From Amyelois transitella (lineage: Eukaryota; Arthropoda; Insecta; Lepidoptera; Pyralidae), in assembly GCF_032362555.1 (NCBI RefSeq), contig NC_083505.1:6377501-6441500 (forward strand): a DNA stretch of 64,000 bases, in the 5' to 3' direction. The position numbers were made by a program, and so were the translations under genes. Under the pieces are notes generated by a model, which was given only the letters and a program-made list of their open reading frames with translations, did no database searches and was not told where the DNA came from. Positions 46,402 to 57,800 of the stretch are shown one piece after another (the first letter of the stretch is position 1; every line of letters starts with the position of its first letter).

Positions 46402-46694
46402 TTTAATAATTTTCAAACATATGACATGGCACAAGTTAAATAAAACGAGAAAATCAAAACTATTCGGAACACCAACAAGCTCTGTATGATATTTATGCGA
46501 AATTTACGTCACTGCATGCCATGGCCGCCATATAGTTAAAAGTCGCGTTTTGGCGGCATATTTTAATATTGCATTTTCTTTTTAGATTTTTTTATAAAAT
46601 AGCTTAAATAAAGACAGAAAAGTGTTTTTTTAGGGCTCCTTATAAACAAATAACTACCCTAAAACAGTTTTTAGAACTTTGTCAAATAGCCTAT

Positions 46695-47366
46695 GCGCAT
46701 CAGTGAAAACTGCTGGATTTGATGCAAATACAAATACCCAGATAAGTATGTCAGTCACTGGTGCATGGAATAGTATGATCTACAAATAACATTTCAAAGG
46801 TTGGGCATGTGATTCAAACTTACTAGTAAATAAAAGCTTTACATACATCTTATACTTTACACGAGCAATATTTGTGTATAACTATAGTACCTGGGTATGA
46901 CCGAGCTGTACTCGATGGATGTCAGAATAAATAAAAAAAATACCAAGAATATCAGAAAAACCATAAAAATTAGCAAAAACAAAGAAGTCACAAAAATTAT
47001 AAAAATAGTATAAATAAAAAAAAAATCAATAGAAACCACCAGAAATGTTAATGCTAAAAACTAAAACAGTATGTTGCCAGGGACTAACTTAAAAGTCGAA
47101 TCACTCGCTAACTGAGCCATCAGAGGGAATTTCATAGCGAAATTATCACTAGCCACCATTTTACTTTAAAATGTTCACAGAATATTAACTAGTTTGTATA
47201 TTACCTTTCTAAATAAATAATTAGATGTGGATGAAGCGAAGGAAGTATGCATAGATCGTGGCAAGTGGAAAGAGGTAGTCTCTGCCTACCCCTCCGGGAA
47301 AGAGGCGTGATTTTACGTATGTATGTATGTATGTAAATAAATAATTAAATAACAATAAGGTACACA
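46695..47366. other. Spacer between the two THAP elements
   Basis: 46884-47135 is a minus-strand copy of the repeat at 8606 (GTACCTGGGTATGACCGAGC at one end, CTAACTGAGCCATCAGAG at the other). 47225-47340 ends in a GTATGTATG run. No gene seen. Confidence 0.45.
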
Positions 47367-48276
47367 ATAGGCTATTTTACACCATGTAAAAAAAAATATA
47401 AAAATGCACGTATCTTATAGATTTTGTAAAAAATAAAAGAAAAACATCGATTATTATTCATAAAAGTGCAATATGGATTTTATAATTCAATTTAAAAAAT
47501 CCTCTTTTTTAATCTGTTCTTCAAAAGTCGAAAACGCTATCCATCATGTTGGGTACTGACGTGACGTCATACTTTTAGTAAACAAATATCGAATCGAAAA
47601 CATATTGATGATGTCAGGCTCTGTTTATTTTGAAATTTTAAAATTTCTATCACGTTTTTGGGTATAATTCTGTATAATTCTTCATATCGTTTTCGAGCTA
47701 AAACATGAAATAAGTATATAATATGAAATCAACTCGCATCATAGGTTCATAACATAACCTAAAAGTACTCAAAGGTTGTTGGTGTTATATTAACATGACT
47801 TGTGGTTACTTTACTATTTACAATGAATGCTAACTTACATCAAAGTGGTCTTCACAGAAATACAATCTTGATTTTGTAGACAATGCCTTTGGATCTCTTC
47901 TTGCTAATTTCAACCAAGTGTTTCTCATTTTAATATCACTTGGCAGTGGAATCCACAATTTTTCTGGTGTTTTCATACTTGTATTCTTGCATTCAGAAAC
48001 AAGACACCAACAATATGTATTGTAATTCATTACAATACAAAAATCTTTTTACTTTAGTCTTACGTACTTAGAGCCGTATTGTTTACTAAAAGTATGACGT
48101 CACGAGTCAAAACAGCATGGCGGATGGCGTTTTCGCGCGAAAATACAAAATCATAAATAATAAATCGTTTTTAGAGCACTTTTCGGCTTCAAAAAATTTT
48201 AATAAAAATTCTATAGGTATAACACAGTCTAAGGATTGATTTAAAACAGTTTTCAAAAAAGAGTGTAATAGCCTAT
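47367..48276. mobile_element. TIR element with THAP exon, copy 2
   Basis: The ends ATAGGCTATTTTAC (47367) and GTAATAGCCTAT (to 48276) are inverted. Further in, TGACGTCATACTTTTAGTAA with ACAA occurs inverted at about 47563 and 48083, each preceded on its outer side by an AAAACGC.ATCC and CCATG motif. So both ends look like inward-facing promoters with a CRE-type site. The THAP exon is on the minus strand; the partner ORF seen in copy 1 is absent. Confidence 0.6.
47839..48030 (-). CDS. THAP-domain protein, first exon only (in TIR element)
   Basis: 64 in-frame codons from ATG at 48030: CWCLVSECKNTSMKTPEKLW, IPLPSDIKMRNTWLKLARRD, RLYFCEDHFD, then GTAAGT at 47838-47833. The C2CH ligands (C-x4-C, C-x2-H) and the conserved W and P positions of a THAP zinc finger are present, so DNA binding is expected. 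No later exon was found downstream (lower coordinates) before the TIR, so the gene is truncated. THAP domains occur in P-element-type transposases and host regulators; here the context is mobile. Confidence 0.65.
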
Positions 48277-48289
48277 TATTAATATGTAT

Positions 48290-48735
48290 CGCCACTCCGG
48301 TTCTTTAGTCTGGACCACTGTTGGTGATACTCTCTCTGTCAGTGAATATGCTGCGCTGGATGTGTAGATCCCCACGGTAGGACCGCGTGAGGAACTCCCA
48401 TATCCGCGGAATGTGACTTTCATGTTAGCAGAGCCGCCTACGCTGGTACGGTCATGTCTTGCGGAAAACGGCAGACTACTTGGGGAACATATATAAAACA
48501 TATGTTCCCCAAGTAGTCTGCCGTTTTCCGTACATATTATGTATGGCCATGCCGCTATCGCCAGGCCCAGGTAGAAGGGGCAGGTCGAAAAGATTATGGC
48601 TGGACGTCGCAAAAGCCCATGGAATGAAATCCAAGGGCGCCGATATCCGGACCAAGTAGAGAGAAAAGTCGGAAGGCGGACCCCGGGCCCCGAATCACTT
48701 CTGTGGAGGGTGCAACCGGGAACCCGAAGAGATGA
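48290..48735 (+). mobile_element. RTE-like LINE 3' end with foldback insertion
   Basis: A decayed C-terminal LINE reading, SVNMLRWM, DRVRNSHIRG, SRLRWYGHVLRKTADYLGNI, then PGPGRRGRSKRLWLDVAKAH, matches insect RTE-type pol ends. Stops and shifts make it dead. A 31-bp perfect hairpin (48462-48530) interrupts it. Confidence 0.65.
48462..48530. repeat. Perfect hairpin, 31-bp arms, 7-nt loop
   Basis: Arm 48462-48492 starts CGGAAAACGGCAGACTACTT and its exact reverse complement is 48500-48530; the loop is 48493-48499. It lies within LINE coding sequence, so the second arm looks like an inverted local copy. Confidence 0.95.
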
Positions 48736-49285
48736 GAGGGAAGGTACATAATTATTAAAGGAGGCACCCATTCAACAAATGTTATTTTTAAGCAATTTTT
48801 TGGTCTATTATAATAAACAGGTAGAAACGTGAATACAAAAAAATAATATTTGAGTACCTACCCAGCAGTATAAATAATTACGGAACCCATCGTGCACGAG
48901 TCTGACTCGCACTTGAGCTGTTTTTTTGGTATTCTTATGTTTTTGGTGGTTTCATATATATGTATATATTTGTATTTTATTTTTATGGTTTTTGTGACGT
49001 CCACTGATTTTTGTTTTAAATTTTTTTCTATGTATGTATTAAGTAGCTCCATTTAACGGAACATAGTACAGTGCTTTCTCTATTTGCTCTGTACCGCAGT
49101 ACTTGAGTTTGACATTATATGGAGAGTTAGCTCTTAAATTTAAGGATTTTTTTGGTAATATAAAAAAAGTCATCACACACTTTTTTGTTTTTTTATGGTT
49201 TTTCTGACATCCACCAAGCACCGCTCGGTCACTCGAGTACCTACTTTATAAATAAACTGTACATTAAATTCCAAAATAACTGTAA

Positions 49286-52200
49286 TTAAACTTCTATTAG
49301 TTTCCCAGAACAACAACTACAGGGATAAAAATTCTTCAAATCCGTATTTATGAGATTGGGATCAATCAGATAATTGCTTTGTAGATTTGAAATTAAATAC
49401 ATGACCTTTTCAAGGTCACTTTTTCTGGACTCGTTTAAGAAGTACTTTGATAATTCTTGATCTTCGGCGAATCTTACTAGTAGATTACTTAGCTCTTTTA
49501 TTTGATTTTGAAGCTTCCTGCATGCTTCTTGGAATATTTTTATTTGTGTATTTCTTTCTTCATCACGTTTTTTTAATAAACTACGTTGCTGTTGGTACAG
49601 AGCAACATATTCGCAAATAGTGTCAGTTTCATTTTGTAGCTGAAGAATTATATGTTCTAGTCTATGTTTCTCATCCGATAGATCAGCGACCTCACCCATA
49701 ATTTTTAAAAATCGTTCTTGTAATTTCGACATTGCTTCATCATTTTTTATAATCAAAGATTCGTTTTCGCTGTTTGCGTCACTTAATTTTTTTTCATTTT
49801 CGAACAGGATATGTTTGTTTTCTCTGTTATTGATTTCTGTTTGCATATCAGAATCTTGTCGTTCAACCATTAAATTTTCCTGGCGTTCTTCGTTTTTCTT
49901 GAATTCTTTTTCTTTTATTTCTTTTGTTAATTGTTCTAATTGTTTTTCGGTAGAGCGAAAATTATTCTGCAGACGTATCATTTCTTCATCTTTGGCCATT
50001 ATCTTAATATTCATATCTTTTGCTTTTTCTTCAATATCTGCTAATTTTATTGTTAGTTCTCTATTCAAGAATTTTTCTGCCGCAATCTTTTCTGTTAACT
50101 CTAATTTGTCCTTGGTCTGAAAATGCAAAAAGTATGTACTATTAAGTAATAATTTGGTATCAAACAAAAATTCGTTATCTCACAGTGACTATTTTGCTCT
50201 GTTGCGTTCACGACACGACTAAACCACTCAAATTAGTATATCTATTTAATATTCGTTTTCATTATACAATACAATAACACTTTATTTCACCACAATAAAT
50301 CACAGCGAATTAAGCGAGACAATAAAGATTTATTATATTTATTTATAATTCAACAATCATGTATTAATAAAGCAGCACAGCAGCAAAAGCATGATGAGTT
50401 TATGAATACTTTGAAGTCAATAAAAAATAATTGATTTGATTATAAGTTGCATTGTCGTCATTATGTGGTACCTTGTATCCTTATTTAAAAATAAATCTTT
50501 TTCTATGTATCAGTGTTTTAGTCAAGACAGTGTTTGAGTCAACGTTTGACTTAAAGTATCGTTTTTACCATAAGGGAAGGGGGCCGATGTGTCATTGTTA
50601 CGAAATACAGTGGTCTAAAAAGCAGACGTTTCATTTACACAGATTTACACAGATTAAATAAAGCCATCGGTACCATAGATGATGCTGCACTATTTAGGCG
50701 AGTCTAAAAACAAAATTCCATCGTGAGCCCAGCATATTTTTATGTGCTCAAATTCCCAAAGGGTAGTATGATTAAGATACCCCGTTCACTGACACGAGAT
50801 GTATTTAATGTATATATACATACTTCATACGTACCATTTTGACGTAAGCTTCTTCGAGTTCCTGCATGTCTTTTTTCAGTTTCTTGTTTTGCTCTGTTGC
50901 TCGTTGTGCTGCAATCTTGTCGCTAGTCATGTCGGCTTGTAATTTAGATAAACTTATATCGTCTTGCTTGTTTTCAGATTCTTTAATTTCAGATAGTTCT
51001 TTCACTCTGGCTTCACTTGCAAAATATTTTTGTTTTATTTCTTCATACTGGACAAGAAGTTGTTGAAATCTTTCCTGAATAATTTTTGTATAATTAATGA
51101 AAGATAAATAAATCCAGAAACTCGTCGATTTTAAGGATTTGTACAGTATTACGAACCACTTTTATAAGTTACACCGTATCTGCACAGAAGTCTTATTTTT
51201 GTATAAAGCAGTTTAGAGTCAGAGCTAGCGAAGTGAACTGTCCGCTATTTGTACTAATATGAGTGAGATAGCAGAAGACATTTTTACTTCGGATTTGAAG
51301 TTTAATGTACTTGGTTTGATTTGGCGGTGGGTTGCGCTATTCTGCGCCGTCAAATGTTGCCGAGGTGACTTATAAACGTGGTAAAACTGCAAATCATTCA
51401 ACAAAAAAAACTGCAGTGACACAGACAGGAAACGGCTGCGGGTCGTTTTCTTTAACGCGGTAAACAGTGAGAGGTTTGACATTGAAAAAAGTTTGTTCCA
51501 AAATCTTAAAACTTTCGACCTATTCTGAAAAGTTGTTTTGATAGATTTAAAAGGTCACAGTGAATTAAGGATGAATGCTATCTGAAAATAGGTGGTTGCC
51601 GCCTGTGCGCAGCAACATATCGCTGAGCTATAGCCCGTTTGTGTTACTGTTGCACACACTTGCATGCTTTTGGCTTTAAGTTTTTTTTTTATGTTTTGTG
51701 TCTTATTGTGTTTGTAATAGTTAATTTTTTATAACACGTCCAGCCGTTAATTTTAATTAAAGCGTGGTCGGTCTAATCTCACCGATGATCTGCGTGAGGG
51801 ATGGCTTTCTACGGCGACGACTGAAGAAAACATTAGTGTTGTGCGGCGTATGATAGAGCCTGATAAAAGAGTTACCTATCAGCAGATTCGGACAAGTCTA
51901 GGCATTGGTATGAGCCAAATCCATAAAATCCTCTATGAACATTTAGAGGTCAGAAAGCTTTGTGCCCGGTGGATACTCCATAATTTGACTGAGGTCCAAA
52001 AACTCCGTTGTGTCAATTGGTGCTGTGATATGATTGAAAAATTTAAGGAAGTGACTCAAATGCCGTATTCGAAATACTTACGGGTGACGAAAGCTGGAAT
52101 TATTGTTATGATCCAGAAACTAAAAGGCAGTGGGTGTTTCCGTTCGAGGAGTTGCCCACAAAAGTGAAGAGAGGTTGAAGTGTGTGAAAAAAGATGGTGG

Positions 52201-55200
52201 CTTCGTTCTTCAGAAGGACAGGCCATTACGCAACAATTGTTTCAGAGGATCAAAAAACAGTTAATGCAGAGTGGTACACCAATATTTGTTTGCCACTTGT
52301 CTTTGAAAAAGTTCGGGAGAAACGACCTCGCAGAAGAATCCTTCCTCACGACAACGCCTCGGCGCACACCGCCAGGCGAACCATCGACTTTTTAGAGATA
52401 TCAAATGTGGAATTACTGGGTCACCCGCCATACAGCCCCGACCTTGCACCTTGTGATTTCTATTTATTCCCCAAAATAAAAGAAAAACTTCGGGGTAAAC
52501 GTTTCGTGAACGCTGAGGAAGCAGTCGCTGCGTTTGAAAGGGCCGTCGAAGAGACATCTAAGGAAGAGTGGGCAAGGTGCTTCTCCCAATGGTACCATCG
52601 GATGCAGCGATGTATTGACGTAAAGGGACACTATTTTAAAAAGATATAATATAACTAATATTATAGTAGAATGCTCAGTTTTTGATTTTATAAAAACTTA
52701 CAGTTTGACCCTCGTATTAATGTCGAGGTCTACAAGAACAAAATCTCGCTTGTTCGAGAAAATGGACTCATAAGACCTACATTCAATAGAAAAGACAAAA
52801 GACCCTACAAAATTGTCATAAGGAATTTGCACCACACTACACCAAAATTGTTACATAAGGGAAATATGGCCTGATAAGTTGCCGACTTCAACTTTCTTTG
52901 TAAACCTCCTTCCCGGTCCAAAAAAATAAAGCTGTTAGAGAAATAAAAGTGATTTTTCACCAGTCCATAATGAAAGAAGAGCCAAGGAAGAAAAAGAAAC
53001 AATGAGCGAGGATTGTCCCCCCTGTACAGCTGGGTGGTTAAAATAGCTATCAAATGGCTGTCAAAATATACAACGGCCTCAATGAGGATATAAAGTCGCT
53101 ATCCCTGAATGCCTTCAAAACTAAATTAAAACTGTGGCTTATCGAAAAATCTTTTTATACTGTTGACGAATATTTCGATAAAAAATAAATTTTGACAAGA
53201 ACATTTAATATGACATAATTTTAATTCATAATCATTTAATTTAAATTGTCTGTATTTTTGCATGCCATGACTGGTTAATTGCGCGAAATATACATATATG
53301 CTTTGTAACAACTAAAATTGTACCGCATTTATAGCAAATAAAGTATTTGTATTTATTTGTATTTAACAACTACCACATAGTCATTCTAAGAGCGACAAAA
53401 AGAAAGGAGCGTATATTAGGAATTTATCTAGACGGCAGACTCACTTGAAGAAAACACATTGAATGTAAAAGAGAAGAATTAAATATTAGGTTCGAGGGTT
53501 TCAATAACTTCTTGGCAATAATTCAAACTTTCAATCGAAAAAATAACTCCTTGTTTATAAAGCATTAATAAAGCCAGTATGGGCATATAGCATCCAACTG
53601 TGAGGATCAGCATGTGGCTGCATACTCTTACTCATGGCTGAAGACTCCATACAGAAACATCTCGCTAACATACCATGGTTCATAAGAAATTCTGAGATTC
53701 ATGAGTGTCTACAAATAAGAACAGTTAAGGTAGAGATGATAGTAAGTTTATAGAGTATAAGTAGATAGAGAAAGATTAGCCTTCATGCTTCTAACTACAA
53801 AACAAGCAGCCTTGCAGTTCAGCTAATAGTCCCTGATACTCTAGGAGTCTGAAAAGACCATAATTCAAGACCTTGACAATGAACAATACTGTAGTTTTCA
53901 AATAGAGGAGGTCTCCATTGGGAGAGCACCAGACTGATTGCATGAACAGCAAAAAATATCAATTCTACTCTCATGGTGAATGATATACTACACCTCAATA
54001 CTTTAAATGTAAAAAATGTGTTAGACAATAAAGTATATTATTTTTAAATCAATAAAATATTCTTGGGATGTTGAATCAAGTGTTGTAAAACGAATTTCAT
54101 TGTAAACTTAACAATAAAACACTAAATAAGCTCTTAGAATTAAAATAAATTGATGAACAAGGTATAACAAGTGAAAATGTATATTTATTTTGTTGCGATT
54201 AATGGTAATTAGAGATGTTACAATTTTTTATGTAGCAACTACTTTTGAAGGATAATTTGAAACATAACAATACATATTGCAGTACTTACTTGAATATTTT
54301 TATAGTTTTGTTCCAATTCTATATCATGTACAGTTTTGTTAGAATCCACCTCAACATATCGTTTCATTTCACTAAAATTTTGTAATCGTATCTCCATATC
54401 ACTGATCTGTTCTACTAGACTGGACTCTCTAGAAGAAAGAGCTTGGATTTCTCTACTCATTTCTTCATTTTGTTTCATAACTAATTTTAATTGTTCATTT
54501 AGTTCTGCCACATAATGTTCATAATGAATGTTAATCTGATCCCTCTCTTTTTGTGATGATTTAAGTTGTTGTTCAAATAGTGAAATTTTCTGAAGCAACA
54601 CTTCATTTACTTCTGAGATATCATTACCATTTTGAGACACTTTTATTGATGAACCATTTGTCAATTGTTGTAATTGCAGTTTCATTCCATCTAGTTGATT
54701 CTCAACCTGATTTAATTTACTAACTAGAGATGCATTCTCATTTTCTTTAGCAGTTAGCATGGTTTTAGTAACTTCCAATTGTTCAGTCATATGATTATTG
54801 TGCTCCAAGTAAGACATCTTGATGTCACTTAATTCATTTATCAAATTTTCTTTCTCTTGCAGCTCTTTTTTGACAGACATGTTATTATCATAATGAGCTT
54901 TAAGCTCAGTTTCTAATCTATGGATTTGTTTTTCTGATAGATTTAAACTTTGCATAGTTTGTATATGTTCCTTTTCTAATTGTTCAAACTTTACTTGTAA
55001 TTCTGCAATTTGGAGTTCTAAATTTCTTTTGTTAGAAATAAGAATTTCTGTAACATTTATATCTCTCTTAGTATCCTCATTTCCATCATACACATTTTGA
55101 TTGCCTAACTCATTTTTTGCATGTGCAGAACTTTCATCATGAGCACTTTTTTCTGCATAATTATTGATTATTGTTTGGCCTGCATCATATTGAATTTCTT

Positions 55201-56373
55201 CAGAGGCTATAATAGATAGGTCAGTTTTCTGAGTAGTTGTAACTTTTTTTCCTTGGTGATCCTTCAACTGAAAAATATAAAAAAAATGTAGTTGTAAGAT
55301 TTAAAACATAAAATACATCTTTCAACTCTTGAACTTTATCCACTTATTTTCATGATTCTCATACAAGTTCATTGATTATTCCCTTGTATATTCATTTGTT
55401 TTGCCTTTGACAGCTCTCTCAGTAGTTAAATTCTATCTATGTCAATATATATCCTTTAAATATGTTGTAAAAAAATATTCAGATTGACATTTATCTACCA
55501 ATACCTATAAATTTTTTAAGCACAAATTACACAGATTATGTAAGCCTTGTTTCAAGACATGCCTTATGAGATACTAATTCAACAATACTAAGTATATTTT
55601 ATAACAAATTTTATAAAGAGAAAAAGTTAATAAGACAATCAGAAAAAGTTAATTTACCATCATACTCAAACCCAGGACCTACTGTGCAACAGACAAAAGC
55701 TGCTATCGCTGCCCCATAGAGGTCAAGTCAGTTACAAAGAATGTAACTTGACTAATCTCTACTTATTGAGCAAATTATTTTTTTACTCCGATAAATTAAT
55801 TAATGTAGTGTTACCAATATCTTAATATGCAACAAACTTTATGTCTTATTAGGTATACATTGCAAAAACATTCTTGGATTATTTTGTAAGAAGATTTGGG
55901 CAACTATTTCATTCATTCTACTCAAATAAGGTATTTTTTTTTACTTCTTAATCTGATGAAGATTTAAAGGATTTATAAAAAAAAACTTTCAACCATTTTT
56001 TGCCATCCCATTCAAATTGCACTCAATTTGAATGGGATGGCAAAAAATCAGCTGACGATTTAGAAATTCAGAATTTTAGTAGGTATCTTACATACACTAA
56101 AATAATTTCCTTCTTTCAATTTGCCCTAATTTGTCAAAATTGCCAAAGTTTGTACCTATGTATACCTATTTGTTCAAAGTACTTAATCCATAACTTATGC
56201 TACAATCGAACAAAACCGCTGGAACAGCTAGTATGACCGTAAATTATTAAACCGGATGTTTGTAAAGGTAAGTTAGTAGAAAATCTTTCCGATATCACTC
56301 TGTTTGCAACTGTTGATGAACTTTTACTTACCTTCTTTCGAGCTAAAGCTAGTTTTGCGGCTCTGGAATCCAT
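49286..56373 (-). CDS. GOLGA2: Golgin, probable GM130/golgin A2 homolog, four exons
   Basis: Coding exons in transcript order: 56373-56332, 55267-54290, 51074-50835, 50116-49286; all GT-AG, all phase 0, 696 residues. The N-terminus MDSRAAKLALARKK joined to LKDHQGKK matches the basic KLA.ARKKLK start of golgins of this type. Most of the rest is heptad coiled coil (for example KRNLELQIAELQVKFEQLEK). The C-terminus ends SCCSGKLIEV, a possible PDZ ligand like the GRASP65-binding end of GM130. Expected role: cis-Golgi tether for vesicle docking, on the cytoplasmic face. Coiled coils make orthology tentative; another golgin is possible. Introns hold a mariner relic and LINE pieces. Confidence 0.8.
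51841..52649 (+). pseudogene. mariner transposase, frameshifted
   Basis: Blocks in order: IEPDKRVTYQQIRTSLGIGM (HTH region), ILTGDESWNYCYDPETKRQW (first D, in a shifted frame near 52050-52110), LPHDNASAHTARRTIDFLEI (second D) and PPYSPDLAPCDFYLFPKIKE (third D), ending GHYFKKI at 52649. This is a D-D-34-D mariner. A frameshift near 52045 and a stop near 52174 inactivate it. TIRs were not located. It is in the GM130 intron between exons 2 and 3. Confidence 0.85.
53040..53800 (+). mobile_element. Two Jockey-like LINE fragments
   Basis: 53055-53190 reads KIYNGLNEDIKSLSLNAFKT, KLKLWLIEKSFYTVDEYFDK and ends in a TATTTGTATTT tail (to about 53365). 53380-53740 reads ERILGIYLDGRLT, then KPVWAYSIQL and HLANIPWFIRNSEIHECLQI, from the RT C-terminal side. 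Both are dead copies in the same GM130 intron. Confidence 0.6.
55995..56048. repeat. Perfect hairpin, 25-bp arms, 4-nt loop
   Basis: Arm 55995-56019 (ATTTTTTGCCATCCCATTCA, then AATTG) is exactly mirrored by 56024-56048. It lies in GM130 intron 1. Confidence 0.95.
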
Positions 56374-56779
56374 ATCCACCACTTGATATTTTAAATCTTT
56401 AGGGTGACACGGTTTGGATGAATCCTTTAATTAAATGAAACATGCATAAATAAATATATAAATTTGTATGTAGGATATACTTTGGCGATTATTTTTTCGC
56501 AATACACAAGGCACGAGTACCTATCTGCAAACTAAACAGAGATACTATGTAAATACCTATTTTATCCTCTTTGGTACCTACCTAAGAATATTGTTGATAA
56601 ATTCAATAAATGGTCAGTCAGTGACCACGATAACTATTGAGAACGAGTTAAGATTATGAACTAACTACGGAAATTAAGTGTAAATGAACCACAAACTAAA
56701 TAGAGATATTGTAAAAGAACGAAGAAGTGAGATGACAGATACATGACTGACGGACGTGGCGGCTGTCGTTTTAAAAGCT

Positions 56780-57130
56780 TAGACCATTTGATAATTAGAC
56801 TGTCTCAGTCTTACAACAAATAGTGTAATAAGAGTAAGAAGACCGGGCTCGACGCGGCTGTATGAATAGTGTAATAAGAATTACGTGGTCTGCGCTCGCG
56901 TCTGCAGGGAGTGGACGTGTCCGTGGGCTACGCATGTGTATGGCAAGGAAATGGATGGCGGTTGGTTCCCATTCAGTCACACAGCGATCTGTAACACTGT
57001 TACTCAATGGGAAAAAAATTCCCGTTGTGTAGCAGTGATACACATTGCAACTATCGTTTTCCCAATGAGTAACACTGTTACACAATGTCACTTTGTATTC
57101 CCGATCAGTAACACTTGCGAAGGTTAAATA
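56780..57130. repeat. Inverted and direct repeats upstream of the GM130 gene
   Basis: Arms 56991-57015 (GTAACACTGTTACTCAATGG) and 57057-57081 are inverted with two mismatches, and further TAACACTGTTAC/TAACACT motifs follow to 57117. AATAGTGTAATAAGA is repeated directly near 56819 and 56864. The position, 400-750 bp upstream of the GM130 start codon, allows either a promoter or a MITE reading. Confidence 0.6.
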
Positions 57131-57409
57131 AAACAAGCGGAAGGATTCAAAATGTATTTATAATATAGGTATAATTATGTGTAACAGAATAAGAGTGTAA
57201 TATGATAGGAAAAATTATGTAGATAGAATATAAATAGACAATAAAAAAAACTATTCTTATGTTTTGTTCGTCAGTTGTTCTAAAATAGTACCGAAATAAA
57301 TATGTATTTCAATAATTATTCAGTTCGCTTTAAGTAAATCAGATTTGTTGTTTGCCTCAAAGCAAAGTCTGTGTATATATATTAAATAAACAACATTATA
57401 AGAATAATG

Positions 57410-57800
57410 ATTTAAAAACTACTTTCACGGTATCATAATCAGTCTTATCATCTCAAATTTTAATTTACTAAAATTAAACCTTCAAAACAATCAACAAAAA
57501 ATAGACAACAATAAAAAAAAAATACAATCAATCAAAGAAATTAGTTTAAAAAATTGTAAGAGACGAAAGAAGATCAATACTTTAAATAAAAAACTACTTT
57601 AAATTATGTAATAATAAAAACTACTTTGACAATATCACAATCAGTTTTAATTATCATCTCCTATTTGACGTACTTTAAATTAAACCTTGAAAACAATCAT
57701 CAAAACATAGACAGCAATAAACAATTTTAAAATATCAATCAATCTTAGGAATAGTTTTAAAAAAATTTGTGACAAAAGAAGACCAAAAACTTTTTTTAAA
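57410..57800. repeat. Diverged direct duplication, about 197 bp period
   Basis: AAAACTACTTTCACGGTATC at 57415 and AAAACTACTTTGACAATATC at 57612 begin two similar AT-rich blocks sharing ATTAAACCTT.AAAACAATCA and ATAGACA.CAATAAA. Not coding. Confidence 0.55.

Larger units (their letters stand above)
45774..46694. mobile_element. TIR element with convergent 5' exons (THAP and MVG-type), copy 1
   Basis: The ends ATAGGCTATTTGAC (45774-45787) and GTCAAATAGCCTAT (46681-46694) are perfect 14-bp inverses. Inside, a THAP-domain exon on the minus strand (46401 down to 46214) and a plus-strand ORF (46079-46186) point towards each other. CACGTG, TGACG and GGCGGC motifs lie near each ATG. It looks like an internal-deletion derivative of a longer two-gene transposon. 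No clear target duplication. Confidence 0.6.

Noticed and set aside
49815..50120. 101-codon plus-strand frame
   Set aside because: Antisense of the golgin coiled-coil exon, where skewed codons keep the reverse frame open.
52261..52557. 98-codon minus-strand frame
   Set aside because: Antisense of the mariner transposase pseudogene.
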